A stretch of 64,000 bases of DNA. Source: Nocardia ignorata NBRC 108230. GTDB lineage: Bacteria > Actinomycetota > Actinomycetes > Mycobacteriales > Mycobacteriaceae. Shown here one piece after another: positions 1 to 8,004 of this stretch. Under the pieces are notes generated by a model. That model was not told the DNA's origin. It saw only the letters and a list, made by a program, of their open reading frames with translations, and searched no databases. Made by a program: the position numbers and the translations under genes. Location: contig NZ_BDBI01000044.1 in assembly GCF_001612905.1 (NCBI RefSeq), positions 1-64,000 on the forward strand. The letters are read 5' to 3'. Every line of letters starts with the position of its first letter. Position 1 is the first letter of the stretch.

Positions 1-103
1 GGCTGCGGACCACGTGCACCCGGCGCGGGCCCACGCCCGGTCGGTGCGGGCGGACGCCCACCCGGTCCACCCTGTGGCCGCGGCGGTCCGGCGGGCGGCG
101 TAG
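1..103 (+). CDS. 3' end of a truncated gene, unknown product
   Basis: The reading frame beginning at base 2 is open from the window edge to a TAG at 101-103. Nearly every codon ends in G or C, as in the real genes of this window, whereas the other two forward frames lack this bias. Only about 33 residues are visible, rich in Ala, Arg, His and Val, with no recognisable motif, so no function can be given. A hairpin with a T-rich tail about 160 bases downstream could end its transcript. The codon-position bias is the only evidence that it is coding. Confidence 0.4.
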   Translation, partial: AADHVHPARAHARSVRADAHPVHPVAAAVRRAA

Positions 104-264
104 GCCGACGCGGCGGCCCGATAGGACGATCACCGGACTGCGGACCTGGTTGTGCACCCCGCGACGGGCGGCCGCCGCGCGGATCGTCACCGTAGGGGGA
201 GGGCTCGTAGGGCGAACTCACTGACCAGATCTCCATAACTCGTAAGGTTCGACCGGCACACAAC

Positions 265-296
265 ATCCGCGCCGGAGGACCGGCGCGGATATTTTG
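265..296 (+). terminator. Rho-independent-like terminator
   Basis: An 11-bp perfect stem (265-275 with 280-290) closes a 4-base loop and is followed by ATTTTG. The T-rich side is on the plus strand, so it would terminate transcription from the gene that ends near base 103. It lies just beyond the 3' end of the minus-strand DUF5318 gene. Bases 104-264 show no gene. Confidence 0.6.
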
Positions 297-329
297 CACC
301 CCGAACTGCGGCGCGTCACGCGGCCGCTG

Positions 330-749
330 TCATTCGGCCGCAGAGCGACGTCCCGCTCTCGGTCCCGCCCGGCGACGGGCGGGCGCGGGCGCCGACCCGA
401 GCACGTACGACTGCACCAGGTGGTTCCAGCTGCACGAGCGGCACACCTCGACGACATGCACCGAGAATTCCTCGTTCGACTCTGCCATCCGCGTCAACTC
501 GTCGGGTGTGCGCGCCGACCCGGCCGCCTGGCCGAGCCCGTCGCCGAACACCCACGACACCAACGTCAGCTGCTCTTTCCGGCAGATCGGGCAGGTCACC
601 TCGCTGCCGCGACCGTGGAACTTCGCGGCCCGCAGCAGGTAGGGATTGGCATCGCACACCTCGGCGACGCCGACCCGCCCCGCGTAGACATCGGCGAGCA
701 GCGACCTGCGCCGGAGCGCATAGTCCACCACCTGCCGCTGAATTCGCAC
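330..749 (-). CDS. DUF5318 family protein (Rv0049-like)
   Basis: A 139-residue protein starting at GTG 749 with VRIQRQVVDYALRRRSLLAD; a second GTG two codons upstream (755) is possible. The sequence closely resembles mycobacterial Rv0049, a small conserved actinobacterial protein of unknown function. Two cysteine pairs, CPIC at residues 53-56 and CRSC at 103-106, look like a zinc-ribbon-type metal site. No signal peptide or membrane segment is visible, so it is probably cytoplasmic. In M. tuberculosis the gene is next to ponA1 and close to padR-ino1, and those genes are also nearby here. The last 20 or so residues are Arg/Ala/Pro-rich and probably variable. Family assignment is confident; function is unknown. 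Confidence 0.85.
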   Translation of the reverse strand: MRIQRQVVDYALRRRSLLADVYAGRVGVAEVCDANPYLLRAAKFHGRGSEVTCPICRKEQLTLVSWVFGDGLGQAAGSARTPDELTRMAESNEEFSVHVVEVCRSCSWNHLVQSYVLGSAPAPARRRAGPRAGRRSAAE

Positions 750-872
750 GATCACCAGAGTAGCCGGGATTGATTTCCACCGCCGGTGCCACCGCTTGTT
801 GCCCCCGGCGGCCTTAGACTCCCGATACCGGGTACTTTCCGGGTCTTTTCGCAGGTGAGGCATGGCAAGTAG

Positions 873-1937
873 ATGGCAGATTCTCCACAGGCGCGCTCCG
901 TCGCCGATCCCCGGACAAGGGCGCGTGATATCGATCGCGCCGAGGTGTCGACCATGCTTGACGCGGCCTACGCGGAGGGCCAGCTCGGTGCGCAGGAATA
1001 CCACGACCGGGTGAAACGGGCCGGTTCGGCCCGCACGCTCGGTGAATTGCGTGGACTGACCGGCGATCTGCAGTCGCCCGCGGTGTTCGGCCCGACCACC
1101 GAACGGAAGCGCTTCGGCCGCAAGCACTCCGGCGAGTACCCGGCCAGGACCAAGGCGCGCGACGACGACCGGGCACGCACGATCGCCGCCCTCGACACCG
1201 CCCGCGCCGACGGTCAGCTCGATGCCGAGGAGCACACGGCGATGACCGAGCTGGCCGCCGAAGCGCGCACGCTCGGCGAGCTGGCCACCCTCGTCGCCGA
1301 GCTGCAGCAGCGCCCGGCGGCACCGGTGAAACCCAAGGCGCGCAACACCTTCCGCATAGTGACGATCGCGGCCGTCGTGCTCGCGGCGGTCGGCGGCTTC
1401 GCCTGGACGATCCGGGCCGACGAGCCGGCGGCGAAGGAAACCGCCGCATCGATCAACTACGACGCGGCCCCACCCCTGGTGATCCCTACTCCGAACCTCA
1501 ACACCATCGCCGGATTCGTACAGTTCCGCGACGACTACCGCACCAAGTTCGGCGACGCCGTCGTCGACGAGGCAGTGCTGCACGACGAGCACGCCTCAGC
1601 GGTCCGCCGCGCACCCGACAACGGCGACTGGACCGTGAGCTACACCTATCGCGGCGGATTCGAACGCTCGAATTCGCAGGTCACCACCCGTGACCGCAAG
1701 GCGGTCGACATCGACCTGACCCAGGTGAACACCGACGCCCTCGCCGCGGTGCTGAACACCGCCGCCACCACCCTCGGTGTACCCGGCGGCGTGGTCTCCC
1801 ACTACCGGATCGCCAACGACACCTGGGTCGGCCGTCCCTCGATCACCGTCTACGTGCGCAACGAGGTCTCCCAGTCCGCGCATCTCGTCCTCGCGCTCTC
1901 GGGCGAAGTGCTGAAGACCTACCCGTACGAAAGATGA
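873..1937 (+). CDS. Membrane protein with two DUF1707 domains
   Basis: A 354-residue protein. Two DUF1707 (SHOCT-like) helical modules are visible at about residues 15-68 and 95-147; each has the pattern of R-DR at the start and a GQL-A-E-H/Y core (EGQLGAQEYHDR, DGQLDAEEHTAM). A single transmembrane helix at about 161-180 follows, then a roughly 170-residue C-terminal domain predicted to lie outside the cell. That domain is clearly related to the same region of the next gene (shared patterns VPGG-VSH and a YVRNE/YVKNE motif), so the two are tandem paralogues. The ATG at 873 follows AGGTGAGG at a usable distance. The next gene starts four bases after the stop, so they are probably one operon. 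Function unknown. Confidence 0.85.
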   Translation: MADSPQARSVADPRTRARDIDRAEVSTMLDAAYAEGQLGAQEYHDRVKRAGSARTLGELRGLTGDLQSPAVFGPTTERKRFGRKHSGEYPARTKARDDDRARTIAALDTARADGQLDAEEHTAMTELAAEARTLGELATLVAELQQRPAAPVKPKARNTFRIVTIAAVVLAAVGGFAWTIRADEPAAKETAASINYDAAPPLVIPTPNLNTIAGFVQFRDDYRTKFGDAVVDEAVLHDEHASAVRRAPDNGDWTVSYTYRGGFERSNSQVTTRDRKAVDIDLTQVNTDALAAVLNTAATTLGVPGGVVSHYRIANDTWVGRPSITVYVRNEVSQSAHLVLALSGEVLKTYPYER

Positions 1938-1941
1938 CGCC

Positions 1942-2730
1942 ATGAAGACCACCTCCCCGGCGAAGGACCTGCGGGCCCGCGACGCCGACCGCGCGGACGT
2001 GTGCGCCCTGCTCGACGCCGCCCTGGCAGACGGCCAGCTCACCGAGGCCGAGCACGGCAAGCGCACCGCCACCGCCATGCGCGCCGAGACCTTCGGCGAC
2101 CTCGACCGCCTGGTCGACGACCTGCAGATCCCCGACGGGCTGGCCGCCACCCCGGTCGCACGGGGTGTCCCCCGCGCCACGCGCCGCTGGTGGATCCCGG
2201 TGGGCGCGGTGGTCCTCGCGGGCCTGGTCGGCGCGGGTGCCGGTCTGCTCGGCCGCAGCACCGTCCTCGCGCCGCCGTTGCCCGATCTCACCACCGGCAA
2301 CGGCTTCGCCCATTTCCTCGCCGACTACCGCGCCGAATACGGAAGCGCGCTCGCCGACGAGTTGACGCTCTATCCGGAGTACGCGCTGGTCGAGCGCGAT
2401 TCCGGGAAGCCGGGCAAGCAGGACGAGCTGCAATATCGCGGCGATTTCGACCGGTGGGGTTCACCCGGTTCGCGACCGCCGGGCACCCGCTCGTTCGACC
2501 TGGCCACGGTCGACCTGGCGAAGTACGCGCGCCTGATGTCAGGCGCCCCGCAGACCACCCGCGTGCCCGGTGGTTGGGTGTCGCACGTGCTCGTCCGGTT
2601 TCCACCGGGTGGCGCCAAAGATGCCGAGCCGGAAATCAGCATCTACGTCAAGAACGAGGCCGAGCAGAGCGGTTATCTGAAGATCCGGCTCAGCGGCGAA
2701 CCTATCGCGGTGTACCCGGCAGACTCCTGA
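1942..2730 (+). CDS. Membrane protein with one DUF1707 domain
   Basis: A 262-residue paralogue of the preceding gene. One DUF1707 module at about residues 10-65 (DGQLTEAEHGKR) is followed by a transmembrane helix at about 84-104 and an exported C-terminal domain. The exported domain shares YVKNEAEQSGYLKIRLSGE with the YVRNEVSQSAHLVLALSGE stretch upstream. The four-base gap implies co-transcription and perhaps translational coupling. Compared with its neighbour it has one DUF1707 repeat instead of two. DUF1707 modules are common at the N-terminus of actinobacterial membrane proteins, but their role is not established, so no function is proposed. Confidence 0.85.
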   Translation: MKTTSPAKDLRARDADRADVCALLDAALADGQLTEAEHGKRTATAMRAETFGDLDRLVDDLQIPDGLAATPVARGVPRATRRWWIPVGAVVLAGLVGAGAGLLGRSTVLAPPLPDLTTGNGFAHFLADYRAEYGSALADELTLYPEYALVERDSGKPGKQDELQYRGDFDRWGSPGSRPPGTRSFDLATVDLAKYARLMSGAPQTTRVPGGWVSHVLVRFPPGGAKDAEPEISIYVKNEAEQSGYLKIRLSGEPIAVYPADS

Positions 2731-2797
2731 CCTGCTGATTCGCCCGGCCCCGACGGTCGGTCCCCGCTCATGTGAGGGATACGACTACGCCCTGATG

Positions 2798-2810
2798 TAT
2801 CGCTCCGATA
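2798..2810. promoter_or_regulatory. Candidate PadR operator upstream of padR-ino1
   Basis: TATCG-CTC-CGATA is a perfect 5-3-5 inverted repeat 74 bases before the padR start. A second palindrome (GGCCTG-T-CAGGCC, 2846-2858) lies closer to the gene. PadR proteins often repress their own operon through dyad sites, so this is a plausible autoregulatory site. The assignment rests only on symmetry and position. Confidence 0.3.
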
Positions 2811-2883
2811 TAGTGGGAAGTCGCATCCATCGGTTAGGTCCGTTCGGCCTGTCAGGCCGTCATAGTCAGGGAGTGAGGTCGGC

Positions 2884-3441
2884 ATGCTCGAGTTGGCGAT
2901 TCTCGGCCTGCTCCTCGACGCGCCCATGCACGGTTACGAGCTGCGCAAGCGGTTGACGGGCCTGCTCGGGGCGTTCCGGGCCTTCTCCTACGGTTCGCTC
3001 TACCCGACGCTGCGCCGGATGCAGGCCGACGGGTTGATCGCCGAGGAGATACCGGAGGGCGCGACCGCGCGCCGTGCGCGCCGCGTCTACCGGCTCACGC
3101 CGGTCGGGCGGGAACGGTTCAAAGAACTCCTCGCCGATACCGGTCCGCAGAACTACACCGATGACGGCTTCGGTGTTCATCTGGCCTTTTTCAGCCGCAC
3201 CCCCGCCGAGGCGAGGATGCGGATCCTGGAGGGCAGGCGACGCCAGGTCGAGGAGCGCCGAGAGGGTCTGCGGGAAGCGATCAAGAAGGCCAGTGGCTCG
3301 CTGGATCGCTACACCCGCCAGCTCCACCAGCTCGGATTGGAATCAAGCGAGCGCGAAGTGCGCTGGCTCAACGAGTTGATTGCGGCGGAGCAATCGACGA
3401 AGGCGGCACCACAGAAAGAGGGAAAGAGCGGCCATGAGTGA
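2884..3441 (+). CDS. PadR family transcriptional regulator
   Basis: A 185-residue regulator. The N-terminal winged helix (about residues 1-75) has the typical PadR opening LELAILGLLLDAPMHGYEL and the FSYGSLYPTLRRM recognition region. The C-terminal half is charged and helical, as in PadR proteins that dimerise through a Vir-type alpha domain. Its last eight bases overlap the start of ino1, so the two are co-transcribed and probably translationally coupled. M. tuberculosis has the same pair (Rv0047c-Rv0046c), which makes control of inositol synthesis a reasonable but unproven guess. The ATG at 2884 follows GGGAGTGAGG. A dyad lies in the 153-base upstream gap. Confidence 0.92.
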   Translation: MLELAILGLLLDAPMHGYELRKRLTGLLGAFRAFSYGSLYPTLRRMQADGLIAEEIPEGATARRARRVYRLTPVGRERFKELLADTGPQNYTDDGFGVHLAFFSRTPAEARMRILEGRRRQVEERREGLREAIKKASGSLDRYTRQLHQLGLESSEREVRWLNELIAAEQSTKAAPQKEGKSGHE

Positions 3442-4543
3442 TGTCAACAAGGTTGGATCCGGCGAAGTACGCGTCGCGATCGTCGGTGTCGGCAACTGCG
3501 CATCGTCGCTGGTGCAGGGCGTGCAGTACTACAAGGACGCCGATGAGAACGCGGTCGTTCCGGGTCTGATGCACGTCCGGTTCGGTCCCTATCACGTCAA
3601 GGACGTGAAGTTCGTCGCCGCGTTCGACGTCGACGCCAAGAAGGTCGGCTTCGACCTGGCCGAGGCCATCTTCGCCAGCGAGAACAACACCATCAAGATC
3701 TCCGACGTGCCGCCCACCGACGTGACGGTCCTGCGTGGCCCGACCCTCGACGGCATCGGCAAGTACTACGCCGAGACCATCGAGCAGTCCGAGGCTCCGG
3801 CGGTCGACGTGGTCAAGGCCCTGAAGGATGCCAAGGTCGACGTCCTGGTCTCCTACCTGCCGGTCGGCTCCGAAGAGGCCGACAAGTTCTACGCCCAGTG
3901 CGCCATCGACGCGGGTGTCGCGTTCGTCAACGCGCTGCCGGTGTTCATCGCCTCCGACCCGGTGTGGGCCAAGAAGTTCACCGACGCCGGTGTGCCGATC
4001 GTCGGTGACGACATCAAGTCGCAGGTCGGCGCGACCATCACCCACCGCGTGATGGCCAAGCTGTTCGAGGATCGCGGCGTGGTGCTCGACCGCACCTACC
4101 AGCTCAACGTCGGCGGCAACATGGACTTCAAGAACATGCTCGAGCGCGATCGCCTGGAGTCGAAGAAGGTCTCCAAGACCCAGGCCGTCACCTCGAACCT
4201 CACCGGTTCGCTGGCGGGCAAGGTGCACGACCGCAACGTCCACATCGGTCCCTCCGACTACGTGGAGTGGCTCGACGATCGCAAGTGGGCCTACGTTCGC
4301 CTCGAGGGCCGTGCCTTCGGTGACGCCCCGCTGAACCTGGAGTACAAGCTCGAGGTGTGGGACTCGCCGAACTCGGCGGGCATCATCATCGACGCCGTCC
4401 GCGCGGCCAAGATCGCCAAGGACCGCGGCATCGGTGGACCCGTCATCCCGGCCTCGGCCTACCTGATGAAGTCCCCGCCGGAGCAGATCGCCGACGACGT
4501 CGCGCGCACTCAGCTCGAAGCGTTCATCATCGGTGCGGACTAG
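3434..4543 (+). CDS. ino1: Inositol-1-phosphate synthase
   Basis: A 369-residue NAD-dependent myo-inositol-3-phosphate synthase (L-myo-inositol-1-phosphate synthase) that converts glucose 6-phosphate to inositol phosphate, the first step towards phosphatidylinositol, its mannosides and mycothiol. The Rossmann motif GVGNCASSLVQG is near the N-terminus, followed by NALPVFIASDP, GDDIKSQVGATITHR and NVGGNMDFKNM, all characteristic of the actinobacterial enzyme. Length matches mycobacterial Ino1 (about 367). The start at MSDVNK overlaps the end of padR; longer in-frame starts inside padR are less likely. A strong terminator follows ten bases after the stop. Cytoplasmic and essentially certain. Confidence 0.97.
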   Translation: MSDVNKVGSGEVRVAIVGVGNCASSLVQGVQYYKDADENAVVPGLMHVRFGPYHVKDVKFVAAFDVDAKKVGFDLAEAIFASENNTIKISDVPPTDVTVLRGPTLDGIGKYYAETIEQSEAPAVDVVKALKDAKVDVLVSYLPVGSEEADKFYAQCAIDAGVAFVNALPVFIASDPVWAKKFTDAGVPIVGDDIKSQVGATITHRVMAKLFEDRGVVLDRTYQLNVGGNMDFKNMLERDRLESKKVSKTQAVTSNLTGSLAGKVHDRNVHIGPSDYVEWLDDRKWAYVRLEGRAFGDAPLNLEYKLEVWDSPNSAGIIIDAVRAAKIAKDRGIGGPVIPASAYLMKSPPEQIADDVARTQLEAFIIGAD

Positions 4544-4553
4544 TCACTGAACG

Positions 4554-4590
4554 AAAAGGCCGGGCACACAATGGTGTGCCCGGCCTTTTT
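4554..4590 (+). terminator. Strong Rho-independent terminator after ino1
   Basis: A perfect 12-bp GC-rich stem (4558-4569 with 4574-4585) with a 4-base loop, A4 before it and T5 after it. It is near symmetrical, so it can serve both ino1 on the plus strand and the converging minus-strand gene that ends at 4599. Confidence 0.95.
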
Positions 4591-4598
4591 CGTGGGAC

Positions 4599-5030
4599 TC
4601 AATCCAGGGAGACGTACACCTCGACCGAGGTGGGCCCGGTGTAGCGCTCCAGTTCCGCGGTGTGGGAGCGGGTGATGGTTCCGGCGTTCTCGGCCTTGAT
4701 CACCTGGGCCCAGGCGGTGCGCAGCAGGTCGTAGGGCTTGTCGGAGACGACGAATTTGGCGTAGCGGCCCGCGGGGATGCGGGTCAGGACATCGCCTTCG
4801 TCCACGTCGTCGAGGCCGGCGACCTCGTAGCCGAGGACGGCCACGGCGTGGTCGTTCTGGCCGATGTAGGCGGCGGCCCGGGTGACCGGCTTCTCGCGGG
4901 ACAGGTAGCGGTCCCAGGTGAAGTTCACCAGGTCGAGATCGCGGGCGGTGACCTCACGGCCGGCCAGCGGCACGGTGAGTCCGGCGATCAGGCTGTCGTC
5001 CAGGGTGACGATCTCGAAATCGGCGGTCAT
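4599..5030 (-). CDS. GyrI-like effector-binding domain protein
   Basis: A 143-residue protein resembling the GyrI-like small-molecule-binding domain found at the C-terminus of AraC and MerR regulators, but with no DNA-binding domain. Visible features are the N-terminal FEIVTLDDSLIAGLTVPL strand-turn, RIPAGRYAKFVVSD near residues 85-100, and a YVSLD C-terminus; the PAGRY-F core is typical of the family. It is a paralogue of the gene directly upstream, which carries the same RIPAGRYARF block, and only three bases separate them, so they form a two-gene operon. Stand-alone GyrI-like proteins can bind hydrophobic or cationic compounds; ligand and role here are unknown. Confidence 0.8.
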   Translation of the reverse strand: MTADFEIVTLDDSLIAGLTVPLAGREVTARDLDLVNFTWDRYLSREKPVTRAAAYIGQNDHAVAVLGYEVAGLDDVDEGDVLTRIPAGRYAKFVVSDKPYDLLRTAWAQVIKAENAGTITRSHTAELERYTGPTSVEVYVSLD

Positions 5031-5033
5031 CGG

Positions 5034-5498
5034 CTATTCCCCGCTCTGCGCGTCGTCGGTCAAGGAAACGAAGATCTCGACGGTGCGTTCGTCGGGGTAC
5101 TGCTCGCAGTCGCCGGTGTAGGCGCGTACGAACTCGCCCGCCGCCTCGGCGTCCCAGACCTGCCGCCACAGGGCGACGATGGTGTCGCCGATCTCGTCAC
5201 CGTGCGCCACGAACCGCGCGTAGCGGCCCGCCGGAATCCGCGCGAGCACATCGCCTACCCGCAGGTCGGCGAGGGTTTTGCATTCGTAGCCGACGATATG
5301 GGTGAGGTAGGAGTTGATCTCGGGCGCGAAGTCGACATAGCCCGTCGCGAACGGTCCGGGTAAGTCCTGTCGTGCCCGTAGCCGCTGCCACGCTTCCACC
5401 ACTTTGGCGCGTCGTGGCCCCTCCACAGCGAGCGCCGGACTGCGCAGCACTGTGCCCGCGATCAGCATCTCGGGACGGTCAACGACATTGAAATCCAC
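5034..5498 (-). CDS. GyrI-like effector-binding domain protein
   Basis: A 154-residue protein if it starts at GTG 5498 (VDFNVVDRPEMLIAGT), chosen because AGGGG lies eight bases upstream; a longer in-frame start at ATG 5543 lacks a better signal. It has the same fold signature as the downstream gene: a central stretch LPGPFATGYVDF, the block RIPAGRYARFVAHGDE, and the C-terminal VEIFVSLTDD. First gene of a two-gene operon with its paralogue. No helix-turn-helix is present. It probably binds a small molecule, but neither ligand nor partner regulator is evident nearby. Confidence 0.75.
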   Translation of the reverse strand: MDFNVVDRPEMLIAGTVLRSPALAVEGPRRAKVVEAWQRLRARQDLPGPFATGYVDFAPEINSYLTHIVGYECKTLADLRVGDVLARIPAGRYARFVAHGDEIGDTIVALWRQVWDAEAAGEFVRAYTGDCEQYPDERTVEIFVSLTDDAQSGE

Positions 5499-5668
5499 CT
5501 GCGTAGCCCCTATGTCTAGTCTCGTCGTCGCTCGAGCGCACATCTTCCCGCATGGATACGACAGGTTCCGCGCCGGGATTCCGCCGGCGCCCGATCTCCG
5601 GATGCGCACTGGCCAACGATGTTGCCATGTTCGTGCAGATGTGTGGTCACGCCTGTCCAATCCGTGAT

Positions 5669-7939
5669 CTACCGCGGCGCCTCACCACCCAGTCCGGGGA
5701 ACCATTCGCCGGGTGTACTCGGGCTCGGAGCGGGCGGGATGATGATGATCGGCGCCGGATTGCGTGGTGTGTCGCTCGGTGGGTTGAGGATGTCGAAGCC
5801 ACCACCGCCACCGCCACCTTCGCCACCGGACGAGGGCGGCGGAGCAGGTACCAGTGATCCACTGCCGCCCAGCGGCGGAGTCGGGAATTCCTCGACGGGT
5901 GAGCCGGCGAGCGCGGTGTCCATCGTCTGCTTCCAGATGTCGGCGGGCAGTCCCGATCCCCAGATCGGGTTGCCGCGTCCATCGCGCAGCGGCTGCGGAT
6001 GCTCTGTTCCCACCCACACCGCCGTCGACAGCGACGGCGTGTATCCGACCATCCAGGCGTCCTTGTTGGCCCCGGTCTCACCCAACTGGGTCGTCCCCGT
6101 CTTGCTCGCCGACGGCCTGCCCCCGGCCAGCCCGTGCCCGTTGGAGTAGTTGGCGATCGGCTCCATCGCCCGCGTGGTCGCGTCGGCGATGGCCGGGCTG
6201 ATGCGCTGCTCCGGCTCCGGAAGTTGTTTGCCCCTGCGGGTTTCCGGCGGACCACGATCGAGCAGCACCTGACCGTTGCCGGTGGTCACCCGCTGCACGA
6301 AGTACGGCTGCCGGTACACCCCCGACGCGGCGAGCGTGGCATACGCCGACGCCATATCGATCGGTCGAACCAGATACTGCCCCAACACGATTCCGTTGAG
6401 CGGTGGCTCGCCGTTCTCGGTGAGCGTCTCGCCCTCGACCCCTGGAATGTGCTCGGGGATGCCCGCGAGATGCGCGGCCTGGGCCACCGAGCGTGGACCG
6501 TCGGCCATCGTCATGGTGAGCCGGTAGAAACTGGTGTTGAGGGAGCGTTTCAGCGCCTCGGCCAGCGAACACCGTCCACACGAGTCGCCGTCCACATTCT
6601 TGATGGTCGTACCACGATCGGTGATGGGCGAACTGTCGATCGCCCGCGTCACCGGGATGCCCTGCATCTGGGCCGCGACGAGCGCGAAAACCTTGAAGGC
6701 CGAACCGGTTTGCAGCGGCGCCTGGGCGAAGTCGAAACCGGTGCCGTCTTCGCCGCCGTAGTAGGCCCGCACCGCACCGCTTCGCGGGTCGATCGACACT
6801 ACGGCCGCCCGCAATTCCGGTGGCTGCCAGGAGGAGCGGGCCCGCACGCTGTCGACGGCGCCCGCCTGCGCGACCGGATCGATGGTCGTGGTGATCTGCA
6901 GGGCGCCGGTGTTGATGTCGGCGTCGGTGAGTCCGGCGGCGCGCAGTTCTCGCAGCACCATGGTACGGATGTGGCCCTCGGGCCCCGATGCCTCGGGTTC
7001 GGTCGCCACGTCGTCGAGGGCGAGGATCGGCGGGAACACCGTCGCGTCACGGTCGCCCGGAGCGAGTACGCGCATCTCGACCATCCCGTCGAGCACGTAC
7101 TGCCAGCGGGCGCGCAACTGGTCGAAGTGGGTTTCCGGGTCGAGCACCGAGGGTGAACGGATCACCGCGGCCAGCACCGCGCCTTCGGCCAGTGTCAGTT
7201 CCGGCACCGGCTTACCGAAGTACGCCTTGGCCGCCGCCGCGATGCCGTAGGCGCCGCGACCGTAGTAGATGGTGTTCAGGTAGGCGGCGAGGATCTCGTC
7301 CTTGCTCCACTGCCGCGACATCTTCGCCGCGATGATGAGCTCGCGCATCTTGCGGGTGACGGTGCGTTCGGAACTCAGGAAGGCGTTCTTCACGTACTGC
7401 TGGGTGATCGTCGACCCGCCACCGGCGTTGTCGTGCCCGGCCAGGTTGTCCCGTGCCGCGCGCAGGAACCCGCTCGTGGAGTATCCGGCGTTGGTGTAGA
7501 AGGTGCGGTCCTCGGCCGCGAGCACCGCCTCCCGCACGTGCATGGGCACCTCGGTCAGCGGGATCGGGATGCGGTTGCCTTGCGGCGGAATGATTTTCGC
7601 CAGCACCGTTGTGCCGTCGGCGGCCAGCACCGTCGCCGGTTGCTCGACGGCCACCTCGCCCGGTTCGGGAATCTCCGAGCTCCAATACACCGCGAAGAAC
7701 AGCAGCGCGGGCACACACACGAAGATCACGAACAGCGCGAAGACCAGCCGCCGGATCCGCTGCGCCCTGGTGCGTGGCGGGCGGGGTTCCGGGTCGTCGT
7801 CGCCCGCCAGCCGGGCAGCCTGGGCTCGCCGGGCCGCACCCTTGCGCGGCTGCTGCTCGCGCAGAGGATCCCGGAAGCCTGCGATCGACGTATACGGCAC
7901 GTCCTCGTCGGAACGCCCGCGCCTGCCGGCCACGACCAT
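5669..7939 (-). CDS. ponA1: Class A penicillin-binding protein PonA1
   Basis: A 756-residue bifunctional peptidoglycan synthase that polymerises glycan strands and cross-links peptides at the outer face of the membrane. An acidic/basic cytoplasmic tail (1-62) precedes one membrane helix (about 65-86). The glycosyltransferase domain shows EDRTFYTNAGYSTSGF with catalytic Glu at about 143 and GGGSTITQQYVKN. The transpeptidase domain has all three motifs: SAFK (Ser about 413, Lys 416), SLN (466-468) and KTG (613-615). The C-terminus beyond about 690 is a low-complexity Pro/Gly/Ser tail; no PASTA domain is present, which favours PonA1 over PonA2. The start follows GGGAGGAG, which can be sequestered in a hairpin. 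Neighbouring DUF5318 and ino1 match the M. tuberculosis ponA1 locus. Confidence 0.95.
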   Translation of the reverse strand: MVVAGRRGRSDEDVPYTSIAGFRDPLREQQPRKGAARRAQAARLAGDDDPEPRPPRTRAQRIRRLVFALFVIFVCVPALLFFAVYWSSEIPEPGEVAVEQPATVLAADGTTVLAKIIPPQGNRIPIPLTEVPMHVREAVLAAEDRTFYTNAGYSTSGFLRAARDNLAGHDNAGGGSTITQQYVKNAFLSSERTVTRKMRELIIAAKMSRQWSKDEILAAYLNTIYYGRGAYGIAAAAKAYFGKPVPELTLAEGAVLAAVIRSPSVLDPETHFDQLRARWQYVLDGMVEMRVLAPGDRDATVFPPILALDDVATEPEASGPEGHIRTMVLRELRAAGLTDADINTGALQITTTIDPVAQAGAVDSVRARSSWQPPELRAAVVSIDPRSGAVRAYYGGEDGTGFDFAQAPLQTGSAFKVFALVAAQMQGIPVTRAIDSSPITDRGTTIKNVDGDSCGRCSLAEALKRSLNTSFYRLTMTMADGPRSVAQAAHLAGIPEHIPGVEGETLTENGEPPLNGIVLGQYLVRPIDMASAYATLAASGVYRQPYFVQRVTTGNGQVLLDRGPPETRRGKQLPEPEQRISPAIADATTRAMEPIANYSNGHGLAGGRPSASKTGTTQLGETGANKDAWMVGYTPSLSTAVWVGTEHPQPLRDGRGNPIWGSGLPADIWKQTMDTALAGSPVEEFPTPPLGGSGSLVPAPPPSSGGEGGGGGGGFDILNPPSDTPRNPAPIIIIPPAPSPSTPGEWFPGLGGEAPR

Positions 7940-7996
7940 CTCCTCCCGTCGGTGCAGGCGACTTTACCCGCCTGCACCGGCATAACCCGGGAGGAG
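7940..7996 (-). promoter_or_regulatory. Hairpin that can mask the ponA1 ribosome-binding site
   Basis: On the minus strand, an 11-bp perfect stem (7979-7969 with 7960-7950, 8-base loop) is nested in a second 9-bp perfect stem (7996-7988 with 7948-7940). The outer stem contains the ponA1 Shine-Dalgarno sequence GGGAGGAG, and its last base touches the ATG. Eight bases are unpaired on one side and one on the other. The element lies just after the stop of the upstream sugar permease gene, so transcripts reading through from that operon would fold it. It could also act as a terminator, but there is no U tract. Confidence 0.5.
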
Positions 7997-8004
7997 CACG
8001 CCCG

